64,000 bases of DNA from Streptomyces sp. NBC_00490 (GTDB lineage Bacteria; Actinomycetota; Actinomycetes; Streptomycetales; Streptomycetaceae): assembly GCF_036013645.1 (NCBI RefSeq), contig NZ_CP107869.1, forward strand, positions 3,286,001 through 3,350,000, written 5' to 3'. Below the pieces are notes generated by a model. It was not told the origin of the DNA, did not search any database, and saw only the letters and a list, made by a program, of their open reading frames with translations. This document shows positions 9,307 through 18,155 of this stretch, in pieces; the first letter of the stretch is position 1; each line of letters opens with the position of its first letter. Made by a program: the position numbers and the translations under genes.

Positions 9307-10703
9307 CGGGCGGCAACCTCACCCTCGGCGCCGAGCAGCGCCGTGGCGACGCTCTCCAGGCCGACCGAACGGGACGCCTTCACGAGTACGACGTCTCCCG
9401 GGCGCAGCTGACTGCGCAACAGGTCGACCGCCGCCTGTGCGTCGGACACGTGCACCGACTCCTCACCCCACGAACCCTCGTTATATGCGCCCAGTTGGAG
9501 CCAGGACGCTTCCCTGCCCCCGACCGCGACGAGCTTGCTGACGTTGAGCCGGACGGCGAGCCGTCCGACCGCGTCGTGCTCGGCGAGCGCCTCGTCCCCG
9601 AGCTCGGCCATCTTGCCGAGCACCGCCCAGGTCCGCCGCCCCCGGCCCATGGCTGCCAGGGCGCGCAGGGCGGCCCGCATGGACTCTGGGTTGGCGTTGT
9701 AGGCGTCGTTGACGACGGTCACGCCGTCCGGGCGCTCGGTGACCTCCATCCGCCAGCGGGAGAGGGAGCCCGCCTCGGAGAGCGCGGTGGCGATCTCTTC
9801 CGCGGACATACCCAGCTCATGGGCGACGGCGGCCGCTGCGAGCGCGTTCGACACGTGGTGCTCACCGTACAGGCGCATGGTCACGTCGCTTGCACCGGAG
9901 GGTGTGCGAAGCCTGAAGGAGGGCTGTCCGGTGTCCGTGAGTCTCACGTTCTCGGCGCGTACGTCCGCTTCGTCGGACTCTCCGAAAAGGATCACCTTCG
10001 CCTTCGTACGGGATGCCATGGCCCGTACGAGGGGATCGTCGGCATTGAGCACGGCCGTGCCGTCCTCCGGCAGACCCTCGACGATCTCTCCCTTGGCCTG
10101 CGCGATCTGCTCCCGGCCGCCGAACTCGCCGATGTGGGCGGTGCCGACGTTGAGGACGAGGCCGATCTTCGGGGGCGTCAGGTCCGTGAGGTAGCGGATG
10201 TGGCCGATGCCGCGGGCGCCCATCTCCAGGACGAGGAACCTCGTCTCGTCGGTGGCGCTGAGGGCGGTCAGCGGCAGCCCGATCTCGTTGTTGAAGGAGC
10301 CGGGGGTCCACACCGTCGGCGCCTTGCGCTGCAGCACCTGGGCGATCAGGTCCTTGGTGCTGGTCTTGCCCGCCGAGCCGGTCAGGGCGACGAGGGTCGC
10401 GCCGAGACGTCGTACGACATGACGGGCGAGGGCGCCGATGGCCCGCTGCACGTCGTCCACGACGATCGCGGGCACACCGACGGGCCGTGACGCCAGTACG
10501 GCGACCGCGCCCGCCGCGACGACCTGCGCGGCGAAGTCGTGGCCGTCGACGCGTTCGCCGACGAAGGCGACGAAGAGACTGCCGGGCTCCACCTCGCGGG
10601 AGTCCCGGACCACGGATCCGGTGACCTGGACGGACGGATCCGGTATGTCGTGGGTCTGCCCGCCGACGACTGAGGCGATCTCGGCGAGAGAGAGGGCGAT
10701 CAC
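9303..10703 (-). CDS. murF: UDP-MurNAc-tripeptide:D-Ala-D-Ala ligase MurF
   Basis: MurF completes the pentapeptide precursor. The sequence from GTG at 10703 starts MIALSLAEIASVVGG, the typical family N-terminus. The ATP-binding loop LTGSAGKTSTKDLIAQVL, LEMGARGIGHIRYL, and the C-terminal VVNDAYNANPESMRAAL are present. Length is 466 aa. AGGGA lies 8 bases upstream of this GTG. A longer in-frame extension runs into murE in another frame and is not coding. The start is 5 bases before the murE stop's outer end and the mraY start overlaps its stop. Confidence 0.96.
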   Translation of the reverse strand: MIALSLAEIASVVGGQTHDIPDPSVQVTGSVVRDSREVEPGSLFVAFVGERVDGHDFAAQVVAAGAVAVLASRPVGVPAIVVDDVQRAIGALARHVVRRLGATLVALTGSAGKTSTKDLIAQVLQRKAPTVWTPGSFNNEIGLPLTALSATDETRFLVLEMGARGIGHIRYLTDLTPPKIGLVLNVGTAHIGEFGGREQIAQAKGEIVEGLPEDGTAVLNADDPLVRAMASRTKAKVILFGESDEADVRAENVRLTDTGQPSFRLRTPSGASDVTMRLYGEHHVSNALAAAAVAHELGMSAEEIATALSEAGSLSRWRMEVTERPDGVTVVNDAYNANPESMRAALRALAAMGRGRRTWAVLGKMAELGDEALAEHDAVGRLAVRLNVSKLVAVGGREASWLQLGAYNEGSWGEESVHVSDAQAAVDLLRSQLRPGDVVLVKASRSVGLESVATALLGAEGEVAAR

Positions 10704-10707
10704 AAGT

Positions 10708-12363
10708 TCATCCCTGGGTCTTCTGGATGGCTTCTCGAAGCACCTGGCGGTCGTCGAAGGGACGGACCACTCCGGCGATGTCCTGGCCCTGCTCGTGGCC
10801 CTTGCCTGCGACCAGCACGGTGTCGCCCGGCTGTGCGCGGGAGACGGCGGCGGCGATCGCGGCGGCCCGGTCCTCGAAGACCTGGACCTCGCCGCGCTCG
10901 TGTGCTGGTACGGACGCCGCGCCCTCCAGCATGGTTGCAAGGATCGCGAGCGGGTCCTCCGAGCGGGGGTTGTCGGAGGTCAGTACGGCGGTGTCGGCGA
11001 GCCGGGCCGCGGCGGCGCCCATCGGCGCGCGCTTGGTCGTGTCGCGGTCCCCGCCGCAGCCGAGCACGATGTGCAGCTTGCCCTCGGTGACCTTGCGGAG
11101 CGCCTTGAGGACGGACTCGACGGCGTCCGTCTTGTGGGCGTAGTCCACGACCGCGAGATACGGCTGGCCGGCGTCCACGCGCTCCAGGCGCCCCGGCACG
11201 CCCGGCACCGCGGCGATGCCGTCGGCGGCGGTCTGCGGGTCGAGGCCCGCGGCGGCGAGGGCGGTGATCGCGGCGAGGGTGTTGGCCACGTTGAAGGGCC
11301 CGGCGATGGGCGACCTGGCGGTGATCCGCTCGCCCTTGGGGCCGACCGCGGTGAACGTCGAGTCCATCGGGCCGACCTGGACGTCCTCGGCACGCCAGTC
11401 GGCGTCGGGGTGGCCCTCGGCGGAGAAGGTGACGACCGGGACGGTGGCTTCCTTGGCGAGCCTGCGGCCGTACTCGTCGTCGGCGTTGACCACGCCGAGC
11501 CGGCTGCGCTGCGGTGTGAAGAGCTGTGCCTTGGCCCGGAAGTAGTCCTCCATGTCGGAGTGGAACTCCATGTGTTCCGGGCTGAGGTTGGTGAAGACGC
11601 CGATGTCGAAGACGCAGCCGTCGACCCGGCCGAGCACCAGCGCGTGGCTGGAGACCTCCATCGCGACCGCCTCGACACCGCGCTCGCGCATGACCGCGAA
11701 CAGGGCCTGGAGGTCGGTGGCTTCGGGGGTGGTGCGCTCGGACTTGATGCGTTCGTCGCCGATCCGCATCTCGACGGTGCCGATGAGTCCGGTGTTGCGG
11801 ACGGCCTTGAGACCGCCTTCCACCAGGTACGCGGTGGTGGTCTTCCCGGAGGTGCCGGTGATGCCGATCTGGAGCAGATCGCGGCCCGGACGACCGTAGA
11901 TGGTGGCCGCGAGTTCGCCCATCCGCGCGCGCGGGTCGTCGACGACCAGCACCGGGAGCCCCGTCGCCGCGGCGCGCTCGGCGCCGGTCGGGTCGGTCAG
12001 CACGGCGACCGCGCCGAGGCCGGCGGCCTGGGTGACGAAGTCGGCGCCGTGCAGGCGGGCGCCCGGGAGGGCGGCGTACAGGTCGCCGGGGCGGACGGCC
12101 CGCGAGTCATGGGTGATGCCCGTGACCTCCGCGGCGTTTCCCGGCTGTTCGACACCCAGCTGGACGGCGAGCTCCGCGAGGGGTGTGGCGGAGACCTGAA
12201 CCGGCCTGGGCGGCCCGGGATATGTCACGGGATGGCCCTTCTGGGTGGTTTGGGACTGATCAGCGTGTGGCACGGCGGTGAGCGTACCGGGCACACCCCG
12301 TTCGGAGCGAAGTGAGGGCACGTGCGTGCCCTGGTTCCCGGAGTCGGGAGTGATCGTTGTCAC
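10708..12363 (-). CDS. murE: UDP-MurNAc-dipeptide:DAP ligase MurE
   Basis: MurE adds diaminopimelate (LL-DAP in Streptomyces) as the third peptide residue. Motifs are DSRAVRPGDLYAALPG, the P-loop GITGTSGKTTTAYLVE, NLSPEHMEFHSDMEDYF, VDYAHKTDAVESVL, and DNPRSEDPLAIL, the diamino-acid recognition motif. The chosen GTG at 12363 (551 aa) has AGGAACC upstream and follows ftsI by 39 bases. It gives a 45-residue low-similarity N-terminal extension. GTG at 12228 with AAGGG 7 bases before it would give a 506-aa protein of more usual length, so the start is uncertain. Confidence 0.95.
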   Translation of the reverse strand: MTTITPDSGNQGTHVPSLRSERGVPGTLTAVPHADQSQTTQKGHPVTYPGPPRPVQVSATPLAELAVQLGVEQPGNAAEVTGITHDSRAVRPGDLYAALPGARLHGADFVTQAAGLGAVAVLTDPTGAERAAATGLPVLVVDDPRARMGELAATIYGRPGRDLLQIGITGTSGKTTTAYLVEGGLKAVRNTGLIGTVEMRIGDERIKSERTTPEATDLQALFAVMRERGVEAVAMEVSSHALVLGRVDGCVFDIGVFTNLSPEHMEFHSDMEDYFRAKAQLFTPQRSRLGVVNADDEYGRRLAKEATVPVVTFSAEGHPDADWRAEDVQVGPMDSTFTAVGPKGERITARSPIAGPFNVANTLAAITALAAAGLDPQTAADGIAAVPGVPGRLERVDAGQPYLAVVDYAHKTDAVESVLKALRKVTEGKLHIVLGCGGDRDTTKRAPMGAAAARLADTAVLTSDNPRSEDPLAILATMLEGAASVPAHERGEVQVFEDRAAAIAAAVSRAQPGDTVLVAGKGHEQGQDIAGVVRPFDDRQVLREAIQKTQG

Positions 12364-12402
12364 GAGCTGGTTCCTGGGTGGTTCCGTGCTGAACAGTGCA
12401 GG

Positions 12403-14373
12403 TCAGGGTTTGAAGGTGACGGGGAGGCTGGCGGGCTTGGCCCCGGTGGGCGGGACCTGGAGGGTCTTCAGGGCGAACTCCATGACCTGCTTGTAGACGG
12501 ATCCGCAGATCTGGCCGCCGAAGTAGCTGCCCTTGGTGGCGTTCTGGATGGCGCAGTAGACGGTGACGCGGGGGTTGTCGGCGGGTGCGAAGCCGGCGAA
12601 CGAGGAGGTGTAGCCGTGGTACTTGCCGGTGGCCGGATCCACGCGGTTGGCCGTACCCGTCTTGCCCGCGACCCGGTAGCCGGGAATGCGCGCCTTGGCG
12701 CCGGTGCCCTCCTGGTCGTCCACGACCGACTCCAGCATCCGGGCGAGGGTCTTCGCCGTCTTCTCGCTGATCACCCTGGACTTCTCGGGCTTCGCGGCGG
12801 GCGTGAAGCGTCCGTCGGGTCCCTGGGTGCCGCGGACGAGCGTGGGTTCGACGCGGACGCCGCCGTTGGCGATCGTCGAGTAGACGGACGCGGCCTGCAT
12901 CGCGTTGAGGGAGACGCCCTGGCCGAAAGGAATCGTGTACTGCTGCGAGGTCGACCAGTCCTGCGGCGCCGCGAGGATCCCCTTGGTCTCGCCGGGGAAG
13001 TCGAGGCCGCTGTAGCTGCCCAGGCCGAACTTGCGCAGATACGAGTAGAGGACCTGGTTGGCCTGCGCCTGGGTCTTGCCGAGCTGACCGGTCGCCAGGA
13101 TGGTGCCGATGTTGCTGGACTTGGCGAGCACGCCGTTGAGCGTGAGGTACCAGGTCTCGTGGTCGATGTCGTCCTTGAAGAGCCGGTCGCCGCGGTGCAG
13201 CCGGTTGGGCACGACGACGTGCGTCTGCGGCGTGGCGACGTTCTCCTCCAGCACGGCGGCCATCGACATGACCTTGGCGGTGGAGCCGGGCTCGTAGGCG
13301 TCCTCCAGGGCCCAGTTGTGCAGGGTGCCCGGGTCGGCCTGGGACAGGTCGCCCGGGTCGAAGCCGGGCGAGTTGGCCATGGCGAGGATCTCGCCGGTCT
13401 GTGTGTCCTGCACTATCACGTACCCGCGGTCCGCCTTGGACTTCCTCACCTGCTCGGTGATGGCGTCCTGCGCGGCCCACTGGATGTCGCGGTCGATGGT
13501 GAGCTCGACGTCGCTGCCGGGCACCGCCGGGGTCTCGGTGGAGCCCGCGGTCGGGACCTGGCGGCCGCCGGCCTGGGCGTAGCGGATCTTGCCGTCCTTG
13601 CCGGACAGCAGGGTGTTCAGCTTCTGCTCGACCCCGCCGCCGCCCTTGCCGTCGGCGTTGACCCAGCCCAGTATCCCGGCGGCGAGGTCGCTGTTCGGGT
13701 ACACGCGCTTGCTGGTGGCGACCGCGAAGACACCGGCGAGGACGTTGACGGTGGTGTGGTCGTCGTCGGCCTTGGCGGCCAGTGCGCTCTTGAGGTCCTT
13801 GATCTGCTTCCAGACCTGCGGCGTCTGCCGGCCGGCGAGCTTGACGTACTGCCCCTTGGTCCGCAGCTTCCCGGTCAGTCCGGCCTGGTCCTGGCCGAGG
13901 ATCGGGGCGAGCAGGGCGGCGGCCTGCTCGGGCCCGTCGTCGATCTTGAGCTGTTTGCGGCTGAAGAGCGTGGGGTCGGCCGTGATGTCGTACGCGTCCA
14001 CGCTGGTCGCCAGGGCCACGCCGGAGCGGTCGGTGATCTGGCCGCGCTCGGCGGCCAGGGTGTAGCCGACGTACCGGTTCTGCTGGGCCTTGGCGGCGTA
14101 GGTGCCGGCCTCGACGGCCTGGACCTGGAGCAGCCGTACGGCGAAGGCGATCAGTACGAGGGTCAGGCCGAGGCCGACCATGCGGAGCCGGGGCCTGGGG
14201 CTGCCGAGCCGGATGATGCGCGGGCCGGTGGGGTGCGCGGCCCGGGGGCGGGGCGCCGGACGGCGGGCCGGGCGGGCGCCGGGGCCCGCGGGGCGCCGTC
14301 GGGCGTCGGGGGCGGGCCTGGTGGGTCCGGGCACGCGGCGGCGCGGCGGTTCCCTGTCGGACACTTCCGTCAC
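12403..14373 (-). CDS. ftsI: Septal class B penicillin-binding protein FtsI (PBP3)
   Basis: FtsI is the septal peptidoglycan transpeptidase that pairs with FtsW. The 656-residue protein has a cytoplasmic head of about 60 residues extremely rich in Arg and Pro, one transmembrane segment (MVGLGLTLVLIAFAVRLLQV), the pedestal domain (RGQITDRSGVALATSVDAYDI), and the transpeptidase domain. The active-site motifs are visible: STAK in EPGSTAKVMS, SSN in LAKSSNIGT, and KTGT in RVAGKTGTANRVD. GTG at 14373 overlaps the ftsL stop (GTGA), so the two are translationally coupled. Confidence 0.98.
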   Translation of the reverse strand: MTEVSDREPPRRRVPGPTRPAPDARRRPAGPGARPARRPAPRPRAAHPTGPRIIRLGSPRPRLRMVGLGLTLVLIAFAVRLLQVQAVEAGTYAAKAQQNRYVGYTLAAERGQITDRSGVALATSVDAYDITADPTLFSRKQLKIDDGPEQAAALLAPILGQDQAGLTGKLRTKGQYVKLAGRQTPQVWKQIKDLKSALAAKADDDHTTVNVLAGVFAVATSKRVYPNSDLAAGILGWVNADGKGGGGVEQKLNTLLSGKDGKIRYAQAGGRQVPTAGSTETPAVPGSDVELTIDRDIQWAAQDAITEQVRKSKADRGYVIVQDTQTGEILAMANSPGFDPGDLSQADPGTLHNWALEDAYEPGSTAKVMSMAAVLEENVATPQTHVVVPNRLHRGDRLFKDDIDHETWYLTLNGVLAKSSNIGTILATGQLGKTQAQANQVLYSYLRKFGLGSYSGLDFPGETKGILAAPQDWSTSQQYTIPFGQGVSLNAMQAASVYSTIANGGVRVEPTLVRGTQGPDGRFTPAAKPEKSRVISEKTAKTLARMLESVVDDQEGTGAKARIPGYRVAGKTGTANRVDPATGKYHGYTSSFAGFAPADNPRVTVYCAIQNATKGSYFGGQICGSVYKQVMEFALKTLQVPPTGAKPASLPVTFKP

Positions 14374-14912
14374 CTGCCGGGAGTCGGGGTCGAGAAGGAC
14401 GGGACGGTGGAGGGGGTGGGAGTGGGCGTGAGGGTGGGCGAGGGCGTGGGCGCGGGGGTGGCCGGCGGCGACGGGGGTGCCGAGGTGACGGTCAGCGGGA
14501 CGATCGCCTCGGGCGGCCGTACGACCTGGGCCGAGGACTGTTCGGCGGCGGCGCCCGGCACGCCCTTGACGGTGCCGTCAGGGTCGAGGAAGGCGGGGTC
14601 GCCGCCGGGGACCATGCCGAGCTCCCGGGCGCGGCGCTGGAGGGCGTCCGGGGCGGAGTAGGCGTCGATGTCCCGCTGGAGGGCCTGCTCCTGGTCGGTG
14701 AGGCTCTTGGTCTCCTTCTGGAGGTCGTCGAGTTTGAACGACCCTTCGGAGAGCGCGGAGTTCAGCACGAGGAGCCCGATGAGACCGCCGCCGAGGAGCA
14801 GGACGACGAGGAGGACGAACGGAGTGCGGGCGGCTTGTCCCCGGCTCCCCGTGGTCGGGAAGAGCCGTGCCAGCCGAGCGGCCCGGCCCTTGAGTTCAGG
14901 TTTCCTGCTCAC
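14370..14912 (-). CDS. ftsL: FtsL-like divisome protein with long Pro/Thr tail
   Basis: This is a 180-residue bitopic protein in the ftsL position between rsmH and ftsI. It has a basic N-terminus, one transmembrane segment (TPFVLLVVLLLGGGLIGLLVL, about 30-50), and a predicted coiled coil (LDDLQKETKSLTDQEQALQRDI). The conserved LQRRARELGMVPGGDPAFL segment typical of actinobacterial FtsL follows. The last 40 or so residues are a Pro/Thr/Ser-rich tail facing the outside, making it clearly longer than the roughly 120 aa of most FtsL proteins. GTG at 14912. It links FtsQ/FtsB to FtsWI. Confidence 0.93.
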   Translation of the reverse strand: MSRKPELKGRAARLARLFPTTGSRGQAARTPFVLLVVLLLGGGLIGLLVLNSALSEGSFKLDDLQKETKSLTDQEQALQRDIDAYSAPDALQRRARELGMVPGGDPAFLDPDGTVKGVPGAAAEQSSAQVVRPPEAIVPLTVTSAPPSPPATPAPTPSPTLTPTPTPSTVPSFSTPTPGR

Positions 14913-14972
14913 TGCACCTCCAGTGAGTCCGGTTTCCGTACTCGCTCACGCGCCCCGGCCCCCTCGTGTCCG

Positions 14973-15929
14973 TCATTCCAGCGCCTCCCTGATGCGCTCG
15001 GCGCCGCGCAACCGCGCGGGAGCCGCTCGCCGGTTCTCGGCGATCTCTTCCTCCGTGGGAAGTTCGGCACCGCGCGTGAGCAGCTTGAGCCGCGGCTGGT
15101 ACTGCTCGGGGACGACCGGCAGCCCGGGGGGCGCGGTGGTGGCGGCACCGGCCGCGAACACCTGCTTGACCAGACGGTCCTCGAGCGAGTGGTACGACAG
15201 GACGGCGATCCGCCCGCCGACCGCGAGGGCCTGCACGGCGGCCGGGATCGCCCGCTCCAGGACGGCCAGTTCACCGTTGACCTCGATGCGCAGCGCCTGG
15301 AAGGTGCGCTTGGCCGGGTTGCCGCCGGTGCGCTTGGCGGCCTGCGGCAGGGAGTTGCGGATCAGCTCGACGAGCCGCGCGCTGTGGGAGAAGGGTTCCT
15401 TGTCGCGCTCGCGCACGATCGCGGACACGATCCGCTTGGCCTGCTTCTCCTCGCCGTACGCCCGCAGGATCCGCACGAGTTCGCCGGGCGGGTAGGTGTT
15501 GAGGACCTCGGCGGCGCTGACGCCGGTCGTCTGGTCCATGCGCATGTCGAGCGGGGCGTCCTGGGCGTAGGCGAAACCGCGGTCGGCCTCGTCGAGCTGC
15601 ATGGAGGAGACGCCGAGGTCGAAGAGGACGCCCTGCACACGCGGGAGGCCGAGCCGGTCCAGGACCTCGGGCAGCTCGTCGTAGACCGCGTGGACGAGGG
15701 TGGCGCGCTCGCCGTACGGCGCGAGGCGCTCGCCGGACAGGCGCAGGGCCTCCTTGTCGCGGTCGAGGGCGACGAGCCGGGCCTCGGGGAACTGCTGGAG
15801 CAGGGCCTCGCTGTGGCCGCCGAGGCCGAGCGTGCAGTCGACGACGACCGCTCCGGGGGCCTGGAGGGCGGGGGCCAACATGTCCAGGCACCGCTGGAGC
15901 ATCACCGGGACGTGTCGACTCTGGCTCAA
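14973..15929 (-). CDS. rsmH: 16S rRNA (cytosine1402-N4)-methyltransferase RsmH
   Basis: RsmH (MraW) methylates N4 of C1402 in 16S rRNA. The 318-residue protein has [13 protein letters not shown], the SAM-binding [54 protein letters not shown], and [14 protein letters not shown], all RsmH hallmarks. The start is TTG at 15929, supported by GAGAGG 7 bases upstream and by the normal MSQSRHVPV beginning. It is the first gene of the dcw string here. No mraZ precedes it. Confidence 0.97.
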   Translation of the reverse strand: MSQSRHVPVMLQRCLDMLAPALQAPGAVVVDCTLGLGGHSEALLQQFPEARLVALDRDKEALRLSGERLAPYGERATLVHAVYDELPEVLDRLGLPRVQGVLFDLGVSSMQLDEADRGFAYAQDAPLDMRMDQTTGVSAAEVLNTYPPGELVRILRAYGEEKQAKRIVSAIVRERDKEPFSHSARLVELIRNSLPQAAKRTGGNPAKRTFQALRIEVNGELAVLERAIPAAVQALAVGGRIAVLSYHSLEDRLVKQVFAAGAATTAPPGLPVVPEQYQPRLKLLTRGAELPTEEEIAENRRAAPARLRGAERIREALE

Positions 15930-16346
15930 GGGGCCCTCTCAGATCCGGCGAGGCGGTACGCACCGCCGGGTCCCCGCCCGCTCGTGAAGGGGAGGCCTGC
16001 CGGCGCCAAAAGCGTCAGCCGGCCGGGAGCGGGAGGAGGCCGAGCCGTACGTGCGCGCCGCGCACGTGGGGAGATCCGGCGATCCGGCCGGTTTCTCCGG
16101 GGGAATTCAGTCCAGCAGGGAGACCTCGCCTCCCGCTTCGCGTCACTTTAGTCCACGGTCACTCGCGGTCAATCAACCGGCCTGCGCGTCGCGGCCCGGC
16201 TCCGGGACGGGGCGACGGGCCGCCGGAAATCACCCGCTCGGACGCATACCACCCTCTGTGGCTTACATCACACGAAGGACGTGATGACGCTCTTTTTCCC
16301 ATCTCACGACAGGACCGGGACGGCTGTGACCAGTACCGTCTTGACC
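15930..16346. other. Divergent intergenic region rsmH / carbonic anhydrase
   Basis: This is a 417-base gap between divergent genes. It holds the putative rsmH promoter at 16145-16172 and a -10 hexamer TACCGT (16334-16339) just before the carbonic anhydrase start. The remainder is GC-rich and shows no gene, and no mraZ-like reading frame. A reading frame running into the carbonic anhydrase from 16281 is possible but has no family similarity. Confidence 0.6.
16145..16172 (-). promoter_or_regulatory. Putative dcw (rsmH) promoter
   Basis: On the minus strand TTGACC (16172-16168, read with the next base) is followed after 16 bases by TAAAGT (16150-16145). This is the best sigma-70-like pair upstream of rsmH, about 215 bases before its start. 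It would drive the first genes of the division cluster. Confidence 0.5.
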
Positions 16347-16892
16347 ATGACGACTTCTGCATCCGGCGCCACCGCAACCGAAGGCGCCATACCGGGCGAC
16401 ACCGTCACCGACCGTCTCGTCGCGGCGAACGAACGGTACGCCTCCGCGTTCACCGACCCCGGCATGGACGCCCGTCCCGTCCTGCACGTGGCCGTGGTGG
16501 CCTGCATGGACGCCCGTCTCGACCTGCACAAGGCCCTCGGCCTGGAGCTCGGCGACTGCCACACCATCCGCAACGCGGGCGGCGTGGTCACCGACGACGT
16601 GATCCGCTCGCTCACCATCAGCCAGCGCAAGCTCGGCACCCGCAGCGTGGTCCTCATCCACCACACCGGCTGCGGCCTGGAGCAGATCACCGAGGAGTTC
16701 CGCACCGACCTGGAGATGGAGGTCGGCCAGCGCCCGGCTTGGGCCGTGGAGTCCTTCCGGGACGTCGACCAGGACGTACGGCAGTCCATGCAGCGGGTGC
16801 GCACCTCCCCGTTCCTGTTGCACACCGACGACATCCGCGGCTTCGTGTTCGACGTGAAGACGGGCCTGCTGCGCGAGATCGACCCCTCCTGA
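16347..16892 (+). CDS. Beta-class carbonic anhydrase
   Basis: It interconverts CO2 and bicarbonate in the cytoplasm. The 181-residue protein has the beta-CA zinc ligands Cys53, His106 and Cys109 in VACMDARLD and LIHHTGCG, plus the Asp55/Arg57 dyad in the first motif. The conserved IRNAGG and DDVIRSL follow. The start is placed at ATG 16347 because the -10-like TACCGT ends exactly 7 bases before it, implying a leaderless message. An in-frame GTG at 16281 would add 22 unlikely residues. It is transcribed away from rsmH. Confidence 0.9.
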   Translation: MTTSASGATATEGAIPGDTVTDRLVAANERYASAFTDPGMDARPVLHVAVVACMDARLDLHKALGLELGDCHTIRNAGGVVTDDVIRSLTISQRKLGTRSVVLIHHTGCGLEQITEEFRTDLEMEVGQRPAWAVESFRDVDQDVRQSMQRVRTSPFLLHTDDIRGFVFDVKTGLLREIDPS

Positions 16893-17126
16893 CCCACCAC
16901 CGAAGCTGTCGTTCTCCTGTTGATTTCCGGTTCAGGGATGCCCAAAAGGCCGCAAGCCCTGACATACCGCGGGCAGTTGTCCACAGGCGAGTGACACGAA
17001 TCGGTAACGGCAGCAAGAATGCGGGGATGGACGTCGCGCTTTTCCGGGCGGTGTCCGTGATTCGGGGTGGGCCGGTCCGCAACGCAGAGCGTCGGCCCGG
17101 AGAAAGAACGGGCCGAGGAGGGCCGG

Positions 17127-18155
17127 GTGACGACCTATGACGATCGAGCGAGCCTCACAGATCTGACTGCCACTGTGGAGCGTGTCCGCAGTTCGGTAGA
17201 GGGTGTGATCGAGGGCAAGCCCGAGGTCGTACGGCTTTCGCTGACCGTACTGCTCGCCGAGGGACATCTTCTGATCGAAGATGTCCCCGGCGTCGGCAAG
17301 ACCATGCTCGCGAAGGCACTGGCGCGGTCCATCGACTGCTCGGTGCGGCGTATTCAGTTCACGCCCGACCTGCTGCCCTCGGACATCACGGGTGTGTCCA
17401 TCTGGGATCAGCAGCGCCGGGACTTCGAGTTCAAACCGGGGGCGATCTTCGCGCAGATCGTGATCGGCGACGAGATCAACCGGGCCTCGCCGAAGACCCA
17501 GTCGGCACTTCTGGAGTCCATGGAGGAGCGCCAGGTCACCATCGACGGGCAGACGTACGAGCTGCCGAGCCCGTTCATGGTGGTGGCCACGCAGAACCCG
17601 GTCGAGATGGAGGGCACCTATCCGCTGCCGGAGGCCCAGCGCGACCGCTTCATGGCGCGCGTCTCCATCGGCTACCCCAGCGCGGAGGCCGAGCTGCAGA
17701 TGCTCGACATCCATGGCGGGGTGAGTCCGCTGGACGACCTCCAGCCGGTGGCGCACGCGCACGACATCGTGAAGCTCGTCGACGCCGTCCGCGGCGTCCA
17801 CGTCGCCGACACGGTCCGGCGCTACGCGGTGGAGCTGGTCGCCGCCACGCGCACCCACCCCGACCTCAGACTCGGCGCCTCCCCGCGCGCGACGCTGCAT
17901 CTGCTGCGCGCGGCGAAGGCGTCCGCCGCCCTGAGCGGCCGGGAGTACGCGCTGCCGGACGACATCCAGGCGCTCGCCGTCGCTGTCCTGGCCCACCGGC
18001 TGCTGCCCACCGCGCAGGCCCAGCTCAACCGGCGTACGGCGGAGCAGGTGGTGCAGGAGATCCTGCAGCGCACTCCGGTGCCCCAGCAGCAGGGCGGCGC
18101 CGGGCTCGGGCACAGCACGTCGGCGTTCGGCCAGCAGCCGCCGCGGAGGCTGTGA
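17127..18155 (+). CDS. MoxR-family AAA+ ATPase
   Basis: This is a 342-residue AAA+ ATPase of the MoxR type, thought to act as a chaperone for substrates shared with the neighbouring DUF58 protein. The Walker A is DVPGVGKTMLAKA, Walker B VIGDEINRA, and the MoxR motifs LLPSDITG, FKPGAIFAQ and NPVEMEGTYPLPEAQ[R]DRF are present. GTG at 17127 has GAGGAG 6 bases before it. An extended frame to 17067 lacks a ribosome site. It forms an operon with the DUF58 and transglutaminase genes: its stop overlaps the next start. Confidence 0.93.
   Translation: MTTYDDRASLTDLTATVERVRSSVEGVIEGKPEVVRLSLTVLLAEGHLLIEDVPGVGKTMLAKALARSIDCSVRRIQFTPDLLPSDITGVSIWDQQRRDFEFKPGAIFAQIVIGDEINRASPKTQSALLESMEERQVTIDGQTYELPSPFMVVATQNPVEMEGTYPLPEAQRDRFMARVSIGYPSAEAELQMLDIHGGVSPLDDLQPVAHAHDIVKLVDAVRGVHVADTVRRYAVELVAATRTHPDLRLGASPRATLHLLRAAKASAALSGREYALPDDIQALAVAVLAHRLLPTAQAQLNRRTAEQVVQEILQRTPVPQQQGGAGLGHSTSAFGQQPPRRL

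Noticed and set aside
10438..12315. 625-codon plus-strand frame opposite murE/murF
   Set aside because: The minus strand carries clear Mur ligase motifs; the plus frame has no domain and crosses a gene junction.
12322..14661. 779-codon plus-strand frame opposite ftsI and ftsL
   Set aside because: High GC keeps the complementary frame open; no ribosome site or domain is seen.
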